Source: an uncultured Erysipelotrichaceae bacterium (GTDB taxonomy: Bacteria; Bacillota_I; Bacilli_A; RFN20; CAG-826). From it: a stretch of DNA of 31,445 nt. The translations under genes and the position numbers were made by a program. Each line of letters starts with the position of its first letter. Position 1 is the stretch's first letter. Shown here piece after piece: positions 9,201 to 17,205 of this stretch. The DNA is taken from contig CAMYZF010000005.1 in NCBI GenBank assembly GCA_947303755.1, forward strand, positions 1-31,445, given 5' to 3'. Under the pieces are notes generated by a model. That model did no database searches. It was not told the DNA's origin and saw only the letters and a list, made by a program, of their open reading frames with translations.

Positions 9201-10313
9201 TTCACCAGCACATCTAATGATAAGTGTTAAACCAAACAAGAATACGACCCATGTTGATAAAACACTTTCTGATTTGAAAACAAGATCAATAAATGGTGAA
9301 ACAAGTGATACGAAGTTAATCGTGCAGAATACGATGATTGCAAAGTAAACCGCTTGAATCTCGAAATATAATCTTTTCTGTTCTTTGATTTTGTTTTCGA
9401 CAACAAAGTTCCCGACACTAGAAATGATGTTTCTGGAAATCAAGCAGATGAATTCCATCAAAGTGGTAAAGATCAATAAATAGTTGCTGTAAATTCCTAA
9501 CAATGCTGTTCCAACAAATAGTGATATAAGCACACTATCGATTGGGGATGAGAGTGCATTACAGATTCTATAGACCAATAAATCTTTAGTGGTCGAAATG
9601 ATATCTGTTTTCTTTTCAACACTAACTTGTGCTTTCTTGAAAGCATAAGGATATTTCTTTTTCGCATATATTGAGGTCATAAGACCTATTGCGTATGTGG
9701 CCAAAACCATAACACCAAGATATGAGAAATAGGTTGGGATTAATCCAAACCATTTTGGAAACATGAATAAGATAAAAGCTTCTAATATTGCTTTAGCAAT
9801 CTTAACGATTGTGGTGACATTATTAACAACCGAGTTCTTTTGGTCGGCTCTAATAAGAATGGCTCTATAGCTTATGAAATAAGAAGACACAGTATTCGCT
9901 AAGAAGAATAAGAAATATAACGAAAGATTTGGAATGTCTTCGGTTGTATTAACAAGGTACTTAACAAACGGTGTAACAATTAAACCTGCAGCGGTAACAA
10001 TAAGACCAATAGTTAGATAAACCTTCTTAAAGAAGTTCATCAATCCAGCTATCTCTGCTTCGTCTTTCTTGGCTAACGATGCATAAAGAACAATTCCTAA
10101 AGCGGAGCCAAAACCAAGATCTGCAACCGAAAGGATTGTTAAGATGCTTGAGAATAATGAGTTAATACCAAGGTAGTTATAACCAAGGTGTCTAATGAAG
10201 ATATATCTAACAACGAAATTCAAAACGAGGATTATTATTTGAGATAAAAATCCTGTTGCTAAATTTATTGTAGATTTGCTTGTACGAGTATCAGCGATGG
10301 CTTGTTTAGGCAT
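6207..10313 (-). CDS. Three-part fusion: Wzx-like flippase + Wzy/O-antigen-ligase-like polymerase + GT4 glycosyltransferase
   Basis: One unbroken frame of 1368 codons encodes three proteins that are normally separate. Residues of about 15-520 are a polysaccharide-transport MOP/PST flippase with roughly 12-14 hydrophobic segments and the typical start SKSTINLATGFLSQIIILVLNF. A basic linker (about 500-530) leads to residues 530-970, a second multi-helix part with O-antigen polymerase/ligase features, including a large loop around 695-745 and the PHSNF motif at 896-900. Residues of about 998-1368 are a GT4 glycosyltransferase with FGGGIASYIANI near 1008, SVGRLSEQKN (1203-1212) and NEGLPFVSVEAQ with E1280 and E1288. 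A TTG twelve codons upstream is in frame, but ATG 10313 is chosen because a perfect TATAAT lies 6 bases before it. The fusion would couple sugar addition, flipping and polymerisation. Confidence 0.88.
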   Translation of the reverse strand: MPKQAIADTRTSKSTINLATGFLSQIIILVLNFVVRYIFIRHLGYNYLGINSLFSSILTILSVADLGFGSALGIVLYASLAKKDEAEIAGLMNFFKKVYLTIGLIVTAAGLIVTPFVKYLVNTTEDIPNLSLYFLFFLANTVSSYFISYRAILIRADQKNSVVNNVTTIVKIAKAILEAFILFMFPKWFGLIPTYFSYLGVMVLATYAIGLMTSIYAKKKYPYAFKKAQVSVEKKTDIISTTKDLLVYRICNALSSPIDSVLISLFVGTALLGIYSNYLLIFTTLMEFICLISRNIISSVGNFVVENKIKEQKRLYFEIQAVYFAIIVFCTINFVSLVSPFIDLVFKSESVLSTWVVFLFGLTLIIRCAGELAIIFRETTRIYKKTKYISLVYTAVHIILSVILGYFFGLEGILLGGVIAYFATNFWFEIYALFKWYFYENPLKTFLLFAYVIAITAVASVGGYFICSKFIGKGFEYFAVSCLISLSISAVALLALYPVPGVKHALARVIHIVKRAIPVIKDFYSRIKLQRIILISYFVIIAGLILMRDIAGIDINKFIFFGVFALFVLISNKDNAYKIILFTLPFSSSLAEVYIHLFSLGYLVITNIKKQSWKTWIVIFAVPLFLFGYEMIISTIYGGASIQLGLRILTLLSILGIVFYDRSSFTKKHIYAFLNGCLFMFAVMALNWIIPALYGVTHINPNYSWLNLTVLIKEARFGSSVTDWLTKYAHVDYPIVRKIIVAENPNNIGMISIVGIAISLSLFGTARGKEKLYLIFTTLAFLFFGVWCQSRMFLLVFAIFMFVYLLFFGLTKRFKWVDVGIIFFTLLSVFSLVYLLNQEAVNTFFRRFTERDISTGGNRITLLINYLSFTFSSWKYAIFGIGINNLVSVSGLSEVPHSNFVQFIAAYGIVIFVLFLAFIVFMWIRSKRIVKPTNPKILLCLPLFFITLFTVSIQLFAPSIILITFIPTIICVSFLNQDCEKPLEYSSKTKVKLQKGEKIKIAICSISFGGGIASYIANILPYLLKNNFEVALVFNPDTTEKEMEKFKEFKCHKFACKERKTKLKLIHLFRKHKHYISAFDSFKPDIIYINTSSYSRSALLHLASNSYKSAHQICHSHNAVNTNSKLSFLEVLLRTVLIGDSTIRYSCSTDAGKEFFGKKFGKKESDSVVKNFIDTKRFAFDQKKRDEIRKKYDLKENNVLLGSVGRLSEQKNQKFVIDLLARLPKQYKAFIVGSGPLEKDLNEQIKTNKLEKRAIIVPPTNEVDKYDCAFDYFLLPSINEGLPFVSVEAQCSGVMNIVNEQLPSEVVMSSNIIRLPLRLDAWELYLLKNKPIKLKDRNGSEKQIIDAGYSVKNAPKVIIEKLRGIVYE

Positions 10314-10319
10314 GCGTGT

Positions 10320-10349
10320 ATTATATAACGAGCGTACAAAAAAGACCAA
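10320..10349 (-). promoter_or_regulatory. Candidate promoter for the flippase-polymerase-GT fusion operon
   Basis: On the minus strand a perfect TATAAT (10320-10325) lies 6 bases before ATG 10313. A weak -35 candidate TTGGTC (10344-10349) is 18 bases upstream and is part of the stem of the preceding terminator. Transcription would begin at or next to the ATG, giving a leaderless mRNA; no Shine-Dalgarno sequence is present. Confidence 0.55.
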
Positions 10350-10365
10350 ACTTAATTGTTGGTCT
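10338..10365 (-). terminator. Rho-independent terminator after the VanZ-type gene
   Basis: AGACCAA (10343-10349) pairs with TTGGTCT (10359-10365) around a 9-base loop. On the minus strand the stem is followed by six T residues. It separates the upstream transcription unit (ending at 10399) from the fusion gene. Confidence 0.8.
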
Positions 10366-10398
10366 CGTATATAAATAATGTGAAAGCGAGAATTTTAT

Positions 10399-11178
10399 TT
10401 AATTCTCTTTTGCAGCATTCTTTTCTTTACGTTTTTGAACAATCTTTTTAACGATCAAAATACCTAAGAATGTTAGAACTGCTCCGACGAATGCGCCAGC
10501 AAAATTAATCAAAACATCTAGCATCGTTCCGTGTCTAGATGGCACTAAATATTGAATGAATTCAGATATTCCAGAAATAGCCAAACCCGTTCCTAAAGAT
10601 ATGGAAGCATGGAACCACCATGGTTTTTCATAGAAAAACATAAATAAGGTTAAATAGGTAAAGATTTGAGCAACAGTGAATACTGCTGCGTGGCCAATTG
10701 TTTTTCGAAGCGACATTCCAACACCTTCGACATCGCTTGTATTGATTGCACCAGCTTTAACAACTGTGTATTTTGTTTGCATTGACAAATTAGGGTTAAT
10801 AACGGAAGTCATCTTAATCGTACATGTTCCTTCTTTACGAACATTTAAGATGATATTCGCACCTTCATTACTAACTTCGATAACAGAGGTATCTGAGCAA
10901 TCGATTAAGACATCTTTTTGTTGGGTGTTTGGTTTATAACCAAGTTTTACTGTAACAACATCACCAACAGAAAGTGTATATTCGGTTGGATTCCATACCG
11001 TTTTATCACCAATATCAAACGAGAAGTACATCTCGGTTGGTAGTTGATTTTTAACAACCACATCGAACGATGCGGTTTGACCCGTTAATTTTGAAATAGC
11101 GGTAATAACAGCGGTTTCATCGTCGTTCTTAGTTTTACTAAAACCTATCATCATTCCGTGCATATCAAACTTCACCAA
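10399..11178 (-). CDS. VanZ-like membrane protein, C-terminal part of a gene split by two in-frame stops (Ig-like + VanZ domain)
   Basis: The 259-codon frame has a TTG start at 11178 (next ATG at 11163). Residues 1-42 are the second half of a Big_2/Ig-like domain, residues of about 45-142 are a further Ig-like domain, and residues 150-250 hold the core of a VanZ domain: RKTIGHAAVF (158-167), four helices, and SEFIQYLVPSRHGTMLDVLIN (205-225) with conserved E206, R215, D221 and N225. The first VanZ helix is in the upstream frame at 11194-12120. Both frames are in the same phase, separated only by TAA-AGC-TAT-AAT-TAA, so this is one ancestral gene. A TATAAT lies 6 bases before the TTG, which could allow separate expression. 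It may be a functional split gene or a pseudogene; its role in the envelope is unknown. Confidence 0.65.
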   Translation of the reverse strand: MVKFDMHGMMIGFSKTKNDDETAVITAISKLTGQTASFDVVVKNQLPTEMYFSFDIGDKTVWNPTEYTLSVGDVVTVKLGYKPNTQQKDVLIDCSDTSVIEVSNEGANIILNVRKEGTCTIKMTSVINPNLSMQTKYTVVKAGAINTSDVEGVGMSLRKTIGHAAVFTVAQIFTYLTLFMFFYEKPWWFHASISLGTGLAISGISEFIQYLVPSRHGTMLDVLINFAGAFVGAVLTFLGILIVKKIVQKRKEKNAAKEN

Positions 11179-11193
11179 AAGTTAATTATAGCT

Positions 11194-12120
11194 TTACCAA
11201 ATGAAAACTTCTGGGTTGAGTAAAGTATCACCATCTTTTGGGGTTAATTGCTTGCAATACATGCAATCAATATCTTTATGTTTACTTTGGTCCATTAGCA
11301 TATCGTTTGCATAGCAAACATTGCTGCCTGAAATAGATAAACTTGAATAAGTAGGAACGGGGGTTCCGCTTGTTACATTGATATCAAAAGATTTTGTAAC
11401 TGTTCCGTTTGTAACTGAGATAGTAGTTGATCCAACTGATTGAGGATAAATGACTCCATAATTATCAACCTTAGCCACTCCTTCATCTAACGATGAATAA
11501 CTAAGCTTTCTTGTATCATAATAACGGAAGTTGATTAGTTCGTTTTTGCCCAAAACTCCTCCATCAATAACAAAGTCAATTGTTTGAGTGGTTCCAATTG
11601 CAATATCTGAACTAGCAATTGATGCGGTAAAAGATGTTGGGGCAACTGTTTCAACGACCTTAAAATCGACTTCAGATTTAAAACCTCCATCATTGCTGGT
11701 AGCGGTTAGCTTTGCTATACCCGCTTTCATTCCGATGATAGATAAAGTTGAACCTGATTGGTTTAAGGTTGCGATATCTGCTGGTTCAACACTATATTTG
11801 ATTGCTTTATTAGTGGCATCATCAGGAGTAAAAGTACATTTGACTTCTTTCGCGCTTCCTAAAGGAATCGCTTCTAATTTATAACCAGGAATATTGTTAT
11901 ATTGATCACCAGAAAAACCAATTGAAATGTTTTCTAACGTAGTAGTCTTAACTTCTTTCTCTGTAACATCATTTACTAACTTAGTAAAAATGTTAGTAAT
12001 GGCTCTTTGCCACTTATTAGTGGTTTCTTGTGAAAGGCAGGAATAAACAATGATAAAAGCGTTAGAGAGCACCGCTAACGAAAGCATTATCCATTTCACA
12101 ACTTTAAATTCTGTTTTCAT
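11194..12120 (-). CDS. Membrane-anchored Ig-like (Big_2) protein, N-terminal part of the split VanZ gene
   Basis: The 308-codon frame begins with a strong ribosome-binding site (GAGGAAAA directly before ATG 12120). Residues 9-37 are a membrane helix plus SCLSQETTNKW, matching the first helix and SxQ region of VanZ proteins. Residues of about 61-155 and 162-249 are two bacterial Ig-like domains, with YSSLDEGVAKVDNYGVI (208-224) as the typical core. A third begins near 258 and is cut by TAA at 11194-11196 in the middle of its core strand. The frame continues in phase into 10399-11178, where the domain is completed. The Ig domains thus sit between helix 1 and the rest of VanZ, on the outside of the cell. 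A secreted, membrane-tethered fragment would result if the stop is not bypassed. Confidence 0.7.
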   Translation of the reverse strand: MKTEFKVVKWIMLSLAVLSNAFIIVYSCLSQETTNKWQRAITNIFTKLVNDVTEKEVKTTTLENISIGFSGDQYNNIPGYKLEAIPLGSAKEVKCTFTPDDATNKAIKYSVEPADIATLNQSGSTLSIIGMKAGIAKLTATSNDGGFKSEVDFKVVETVAPTSFTASIASSDIAIGTTQTIDFVIDGGVLGKNELINFRYYDTRKLSYSSLDEGVAKVDNYGVIYPQSVGSTTISVTNGTVTKSFDINVTSGTPVPTYSSLSISGSNVCYANDMLMDQSKHKDIDCMYCKQLTPKDGDTLLNPEVFIW

Positions 12121-12129
12121 TTTTCCTCA

Positions 12130-14160
12130 CTATTCAAAACTCAATTGTTCGCACCATCTTTTAACTCTCTCATCAGCGCCTTTTCTTGAAACGTGTGTAA
12201 AATCATTCACCAAGAAATAATTGCCGGGATAGACATTATCCATTTGAGTATCAAAGAAACTACAATATGAGAATTCTTCACGCATCATGTTTTCATAATT
12301 CGTAAAAATAGAATTGTTAGTAACGGCATTTTGATTATAAGTATTCCAAGTTAATAAAATATGCGAAGTATCAATTGGTAAATCGTTAAATAATTGATGC
12401 AAGTATTGGTACTTATCAACGGTTGAATTATTAAAATAATGGTTATACTTAAGTTGAGAACCGTTATTCGGATCGTCAGTTTCCGTTCCTCCATAATTTC
12501 CGCCTGTCGAATTCATATTTAATATATTTTGACTTTCAAACATCCAAGCCGGTACGGATGGATCGGTAATACACATTTTAGTGTAAAGAGAGAATGAATC
12601 AAGGAAGAAACTTTTAACTTGCTGATAATCTATGTTTAGCAAACAATCGAAATCGTATTGCAAAAAAGCAAAATTATGTAAATTAGCTGACTTTCTTTCG
12701 AGCAATGGCCAGATTGGTGTAATTATATAATCTTGTGGACGTAAAATGTCTTTAATTGATTCAAGAATCAAATATAAATCTAATCCCGCAGAAGCGGCAT
12801 AAATATAAAAACTATAATTGTCACCAAATTTTTCATTTAGAGGTAGCAAGTCATGATTTTGCCTAACTGTAGAATGGCCAATCACGATAACTCTCTTTTT
12901 GGTTTCATCCAACTGTCTTAAAGAATCCTTTTTCTTAGCCATGTTTTCCCAAGATATTTCCAAATCATCAGGGAAAGTATTTCTGTTAATGTAAATTTTG
13001 GATAACGAGTCGGATTCAATGCTGCTTTGAGAGATTTCTTTTACTGATGTAAATAAATGGAAATCTTCTAAACCAGACATTCCAGAAAAAGCTGTGCTTT
13101 CAACGATGCACACGGTATCTGATAAATAGATTGACTTTATCTCTGGATGATCAATAAAACTATTTGATAAAATTTTGGTCACTTTTTTGCCATTAATAGT
13201 TCTTGGTATAACCACTTTTTCTTCGGCTGAACCAAGATATTTTTCTATTGCAACTTCACTAGAATTAATTTCAGAAACTTTAAATAGACTGAGATTTGTT
13301 TCTCGAACCCACTGAGCATATAAGGCGATTCTTTTATCTGTAAAAAGATTTCTATCAATTCTTCCACCAATTGCGATTCGTTTCCCACTACCGTTTTGTT
13401 TGGTATTAAGTGAATCTAAAACATATCCGTCTCTAAAAGCATAATCTGAAAGATTAATAGCGTTGGCTCCAATATAAGTTGCCTTTTCAAAGAAATGATA
13501 ATCGGAATGAATTGATGCATTTTTCTCTTTGGTCAATCCGCCGTTTAGATTGTAATCTATAGTCCAACCATCATTTGAAAAGTAATTAACATATATATTC
13601 AAATCTTCCTTAACAATAAATGAATATGATGGGTCGTAACTAATTGGAATGCTTTGCTCGCCATAAGCTTTATCTCTATATGGCCTTTCTAATGTATAAC
13701 ATAGAAAATCATTAATTTTAGGAGTCGTAGTAATGGTAACTTTTTCTCCCGCATCATAGTATTTTTTGTTAGGAGAAATAGATACACTTCCCAGAACATT
13801 GTTATTTATAACGTTTAGTACATATCCACTGAGCAGTTTACTACTACAAGTGTATGTTCCCCCGCCTTTCTCTGAAGGGATATACAATGTTTGTGTTTCG
13901 TTATCGTAATTACCGAATGTTGAAGCCGAAAAACCATAATTATCATCGAAAACAAGATGAAATTCGGCATTGTTTCCTTTTCCAACTTTTTGAGGATTTG
14001 CTGAATCGGTTTTAACATGTTGATCGGTCTCTAATTCAATAAGTACGTTATTGTCATCTGAAATATAAGACGTGCTATCAACAGCACAAGAGGCCAAAGA
14101 AAACATAGAGGAGCCAACCATCAGCGACACAATCAACGAAACCAATCTATTTTTCTTCAT
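12130..14160 (-). CDS. Lipoprotein with InlB-like and BspA-like repeats and an SGNH-type domain
   Basis: The 676-residue product starts with a lipoprotein signal peptide; the lipobox SLASC gives lipidated Cys25. Residues of about 198-285 resemble an InlB B/Flg_new repeat (YNLNGG, later YAQW). Residues 292-400 form a BspA-type leucine-rich repeat (LRR_5; VVIPRTINGKKVTKI, SIYLSDTV). Residues 420-676 look like an SGNH/DHHW-type domain, with VIVIGHSTV holding Ser430 and VNDFTHVSRKGA holding D653 and H656. In MBOAT clusters such extracellular SGNH proteins complete acyl transfer to glycans; that is inferred here from the MBOAT gene two positions upstream. A TTG five codons earlier is possible but ATG 14160 fits the signal peptide. 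It overlaps the upstream SGNH gene by 14 bp. Confidence 0.78.
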   Translation of the reverse strand: MKKNRLVSLIVSLMVGSSMFSLASCAVDSTSYISDDNNVLIELETDQHVKTDSANPQKVGKGNNAEFHLVFDDNYGFSASTFGNYDNETQTLYIPSEKGGGTYTCSSKLLSGYVLNVINNNVLGSVSISPNKKYYDAGEKVTITTTPKINDFLCYTLERPYRDKAYGEQSIPISYDPSYSFIVKEDLNIYVNYFSNDGWTIDYNLNGGLTKEKNASIHSDYHFFEKATYIGANAINLSDYAFRDGYVLDSLNTKQNGSGKRIAIGGRIDRNLFTDKRIALYAQWVRETNLSLFKVSEINSSEVAIEKYLGSAEEKVVIPRTINGKKVTKILSNSFIDHPEIKSIYLSDTVCIVESTAFSGMSGLEDFHLFTSVKEISQSSIESDSLSKIYINRNTFPDDLEISWENMAKKKDSLRQLDETKKRVIVIGHSTVRQNHDLLPLNEKFGDNYSFYIYAASAGLDLYLILESIKDILRPQDYIITPIWPLLERKSANLHNFAFLQYDFDCLLNIDYQQVKSFFLDSFSLYTKMCITDPSVPAWMFESQNILNMNSTGGNYGGTETDDPNNGSQLKYNHYFNNSTVDKYQYLHQLFNDLPIDTSHILLTWNTYNQNAVTNNSIFTNYENMMREEFSYCSFFDTQMDNVYPGNYFLVNDFTHVSRKGADERVKRWCEQLSFE

Positions 14161-15616
14161 GATAATCATACCCAATTAAATATTTGCTATAGAACTGCCA
14201 ATTGTAATCGACCTTATATGAATTCAAAGATTCATTTGGAACAAAAACTTTTATATCGTTTGAAACATTATTGAATAATCCGCCTAAATAATCTACTACA
14301 AGATCAGAAGGCTTTAATGATTCTAAATAAATTTTACTTATTGATAAACAATTATCAAAAGCTTCGTTTTCAAAATAATGATACGTTTTAGGAACAGTTA
14401 TTTCTTTAAAACTTCCTCCTGCAAAAGCTTTTTCTCCTACACCAACGACATATTTGTGATTGTAGACAGATGGCAAAACAATCTTTTCAATATTCTTACC
14501 GGAATCATTTGTTCCAATTATGGTATATCCAGTTTCTTCCTCTTTATAAATAAAGTTTTTGGCGGTTTCACTATCTTCGGCTTCAGAAGGAGGAATATCG
14601 ACATATTCGGGCACGTCAGGAATTTCAAAACTTGGTTGTTTCGATATTTGATGAATATCTCTATAAATATCTTTCGTAAATAAATATGAACGATAAATTG
14701 CTCCAGCATCATTCAAATGGAAATTAGAATCATAAAAATAGTGAGGGTCAATTATGTATTCGCTCGGATTTCCAATAACCTTACACGATAAATGACTTCT
14801 AACACTCCAGTAGTAATTGTTTGTTAGATCTTTATTCTGTGTTGCCAGCTCGTTAACTGGGGAGAAAGAATAATAAAGTGAAGCCTTTTTGCTGGTGATT
14901 TTAGAATTATAGTCGTTCATATAATCAAAGAACGTTTGGTCAATCGTGTATGAATAATCGACCATCATTGTTGGATCATAATGAAGCGCCATTCTATTTG
15001 CACTTCGATAGGCAACACCGTTTTCGTCTTTTTCTTCGTAAAGGATATCACCATACTTATTAAAATTCTTTCTTTGATACACTCCAGAAGGTTCAATAAT
15101 CTCTTTTTGTTTTCCTCTTTCATTAACAAAACCAAAATAGTTTCCAATAACCGAATCACGATTATCTTTTGGAAGTTTATTGATTGCACTCATATCGTCT
15201 TCAAGAGCTTTCAATGTAGATTCGGCATTGAAATATAAACTAGTTGATTGGGAGTTAATTTCAGGGATAACAAACACCATATCTCCTTCACCAATATAAT
15301 CGATTGATAAATCCATCATAATCTTGGTACCAAGCATTGCGTATAAACCAAAGTTGACAACTTTATAATCTGGGAATTCTTTTTCTAACAACTCAGAATT
15401 GAAACCAAAGGCAACATTTGAGCCACCCACCAAAACGATTTTCTTCTCGTTTTTATTAGTTTTTAAATAATTGATTTTATCAACAAGAGCAGCATAGTAG
15501 GTCTTCGAATAAATATGTTTCTGATTATGAGCGACCAAAAGAAAGACTCCGAATGGTGATAACACCAATGCGGTTCCTAAAATAAATAATCCGATTTTAA
15601 TCAAAAGTTTTTTCAT
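14147..15616 (-). CDS. Membrane-anchored SGNH-type protein with C-terminal BspA-like repeats
   Basis: The 489-residue product has one N-terminal membrane helix (about 5-29). An SGNH-type domain follows, with VLVGGSNVAFGF (61-72) carrying the likely nucleophile Ser66 and YDSNFHLNDAGA (295-306) carrying D296 and H300. Residues 350-489 resemble BspA-type leucine-rich repeats (IVLPSVYNHKYVVGVGEKAF, ITVPKTYHYFENEAF). It is directly downstream of the MBOAT acyltransferase gene, with 2 bases between stop and ATG. This is the usual MBOAT plus SGNH pair for O-acetylation of exported glycans, the MBOAT moving the acyl group across the membrane and the SGNH domain placing it on the polymer. Acyl donor and glycan target are inferred. 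It shares its architecture, in a different order, with the lipoprotein gene that follows. Confidence 0.8.
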   Translation of the reverse strand: MKKLLIKIGLFILGTALVLSPFGVFLLVAHNQKHIYSKTYYAALVDKINYLKTNKNEKKIVLVGGSNVAFGFNSELLEKEFPDYKVVNFGLYAMLGTKIMMDLSIDYIGEGDMVFVIPEINSQSTSLYFNAESTLKALEDDMSAINKLPKDNRDSVIGNYFGFVNERGKQKEIIEPSGVYQRKNFNKYGDILYEEKDENGVAYRSANRMALHYDPTMMVDYSYTIDQTFFDYMNDYNSKITSKKASLYYSFSPVNELATQNKDLTNNYYWSVRSHLSCKVIGNPSEYIIDPHYFYDSNFHLNDAGAIYRSYLFTKDIYRDIHQISKQPSFEIPDVPEYVDIPPSEAEDSETAKNFIYKEEETGYTIIGTNDSGKNIEKIVLPSVYNHKYVVGVGEKAFAGGSFKEITVPKTYHYFENEAFDNCLSISKIYLESLKPSDLVVDYLGGLFNNVSNDIKVFVPNESLNSYKVDYNWQFYSKYLIGYDYHEEK

Positions 15617-15618
15617 AA

Positions 15619-17199
15619 TTAGAAATCAAAGTAAATAAACGAAGACTCTCCTCCCCCGATTGAATTTAGATATAAAAACACAAAGATTGAAATTGAAAAG
15701 AATATGACAGTAATCGCAAATGTTGAAATATAAGACACAGTCTTTTGGTATTTTATCTTTGATAACAATGAAGTTTGGTAATGTATAATTGCTCGAATTC
15801 CGATTAATGTAACAATAGAAATTGAAGAAATAATTAATAGCCAGTTAGCGCTAGAAATCGAAGTATCGCTGAACAAAGAATATTGGTTTGGAACCCAAAC
15901 CTTGATCATATGAACAAAAAATCTTCCGGCTTGAGTGATGTTGTCGGATCTAAATAACACCCAGCTAAAATTCACCAAAATAAATGTTCCGATGACGGAT
16001 AGCACAAACAAGATTGGATTTCTCTTTCTCTCTGGAGGCGTAATTCCTTTTCTTTTTTGAATCTGTTTTGGAAGACCATTGATAACTAGTAATATTCCGT
16101 GGAATAGTCCCCACACGATAAATGTCCAGTTGGCGCCATGCCAAATTCCAGAAACAAGCCAAACAATCAAAATGTTAATAACCCATCTCCATATAGGGAC
16201 TCTATTTCCTCCTAAAGGAATATAAATGTACTTCTTTAGCCATGTTCCTAAGGTGATATGCCATCTTCTCCAAAACTCTTGAATAGAGGCGGAGATATAA
16301 GGAATGCTAAAGTTTTCTTCAAGTTTGATTCCAAATAATCCACTAATACCAATTGTGATATCAAGGAAACCAGAGAAGTCACAATATAGTTGGATAGTGT
16401 AAAGAAGACTAACTAACAACAAACCTACACCATAATAATTTTCTAAATTGGCATAGGCAGCATTTACATAAAGATTCAATACATTTGCAATAGCAATCTT
16501 TTTAATTAAACCAACCGATATTCTAAAGAACGATTTTAAATAATCGTTGTCTTTAAAACCATGTTCAGCGAACAAACCATCTTCTTTAAGTTTGTCATAA
16601 CTAGATATTGGGCCTTGAAGTATCTTAGGAAAATACGAAACGAATAATAAGAATTTAAGTGGATTCTTTTCGGCGATAGTAACGCGTTTACAGCAGTCCA
16701 CGTTATACGCAATCAATGAGAAAGTATAGAAAGATATTCCTAAAGGAATGATGAAATTAAATGTTGGTGCAGAAACGTGAAATATTGAATTAACACTACC
16801 AGCGAAAAAGTTATAGTATTTCAAAACAGCCAAAATACCCACATTTATGAGAATCACCATAGTGGTTAAAATATTTTCATAAACTCTACGACTTAAATGA
16901 TCATCCACTTTAACAGGTGAATAAACAAATTCATCATTGGAACAATTCGCAGAAGATATCTTTTTAAATAATTTGTGTTGAACCATCAATGCAAATGCAT
17001 ATGAAAACAATGAACTAACACCTAAATAAATCAAATAAATAGGATTAACAAATCCATAGAAAACCAAAGAAGCAATTAGAAGAATGCTCCATTGGGGAAT
17101 TATAACCTTTTTAAAGAGTTTATTTAAAAGGCCAATTAAGTAGAATAAAACGAACGCTATTGCGAGCAGAATTAAAAATTCGGTCGATAATAAATTCAT
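15619..17199 (-). CDS. MBOAT-family O-acyltransferase (AlgI/DltB-like)
   Basis: The 526-residue multi-pass membrane protein carries the MBOAT core: PLGISFYTFSLIAYNVD (152-168), FPKILQGPISSYDKL (190-204), EFWRRWHITLGTWLKKYIYI (308-327) with H314, and SGIWHGANWTFIVWG (350-364) with the catalytic-type H354. It belongs to the AlgI/PatA/DltB-like group that passes an acyl group, usually acetyl, from the cytoplasm to an extracellular acceptor. The SGNH-type gene starts 2 bases after its stop, so the two form an acylation module acting on the exopolysaccharide. A TATCAT box lies 6 bases before the ATG, which suggests its own promoter. Whether the acyl group is acetyl is inferred from family habit. 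Confidence 0.92.
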   Translation of the reverse strand: MNLLSTEFLILLAIAFVLFYLIGLLNKLFKKVIIPQWSILLIASLVFYGFVNPIYLIYLGVSSLFSYAFALMVQHKLFKKISSANCSNDEFVYSPVKVDDHLSRRVYENILTTMVILINVGILAVLKYYNFFAGSVNSIFHVSAPTFNFIIPLGISFYTFSLIAYNVDCCKRVTIAEKNPLKFLLFVSYFPKILQGPISSYDKLKEDGLFAEHGFKDNDYLKSFFRISVGLIKKIAIANVLNLYVNAAYANLENYYGVGLLLVSLLYTIQLYCDFSGFLDITIGISGLFGIKLEENFSIPYISASIQEFWRRWHITLGTWLKKYIYIPLGGNRVPIWRWVINILIVWLVSGIWHGANWTFIVWGLFHGILLVINGLPKQIQKRKGITPPERKRNPILFVLSVIGTFILVNFSWVLFRSDNITQAGRFFVHMIKVWVPNQYSLFSDTSISSANWLLIISSISIVTLIGIRAIIHYQTSLLSKIKYQKTVSYISTFAITVIFFSISIFVFLYLNSIGGGESSFIYFDF

Positions 17200-17205
17200 A
17201 AATAT

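Noticed and set aside
10399..12120. Frameshift as the cause of the split VanZ gene
   Set aside because: Both halves are in the same reading phase; the break is due to two TAA codons, not an indel.
14378..15238. Plus-strand ORFs of 101 and 85 codons
   Set aside because: They are antisense to the SGNH-type gene and rich in Phe/Ile, as expected from the complement of AT-rich coding sequence.
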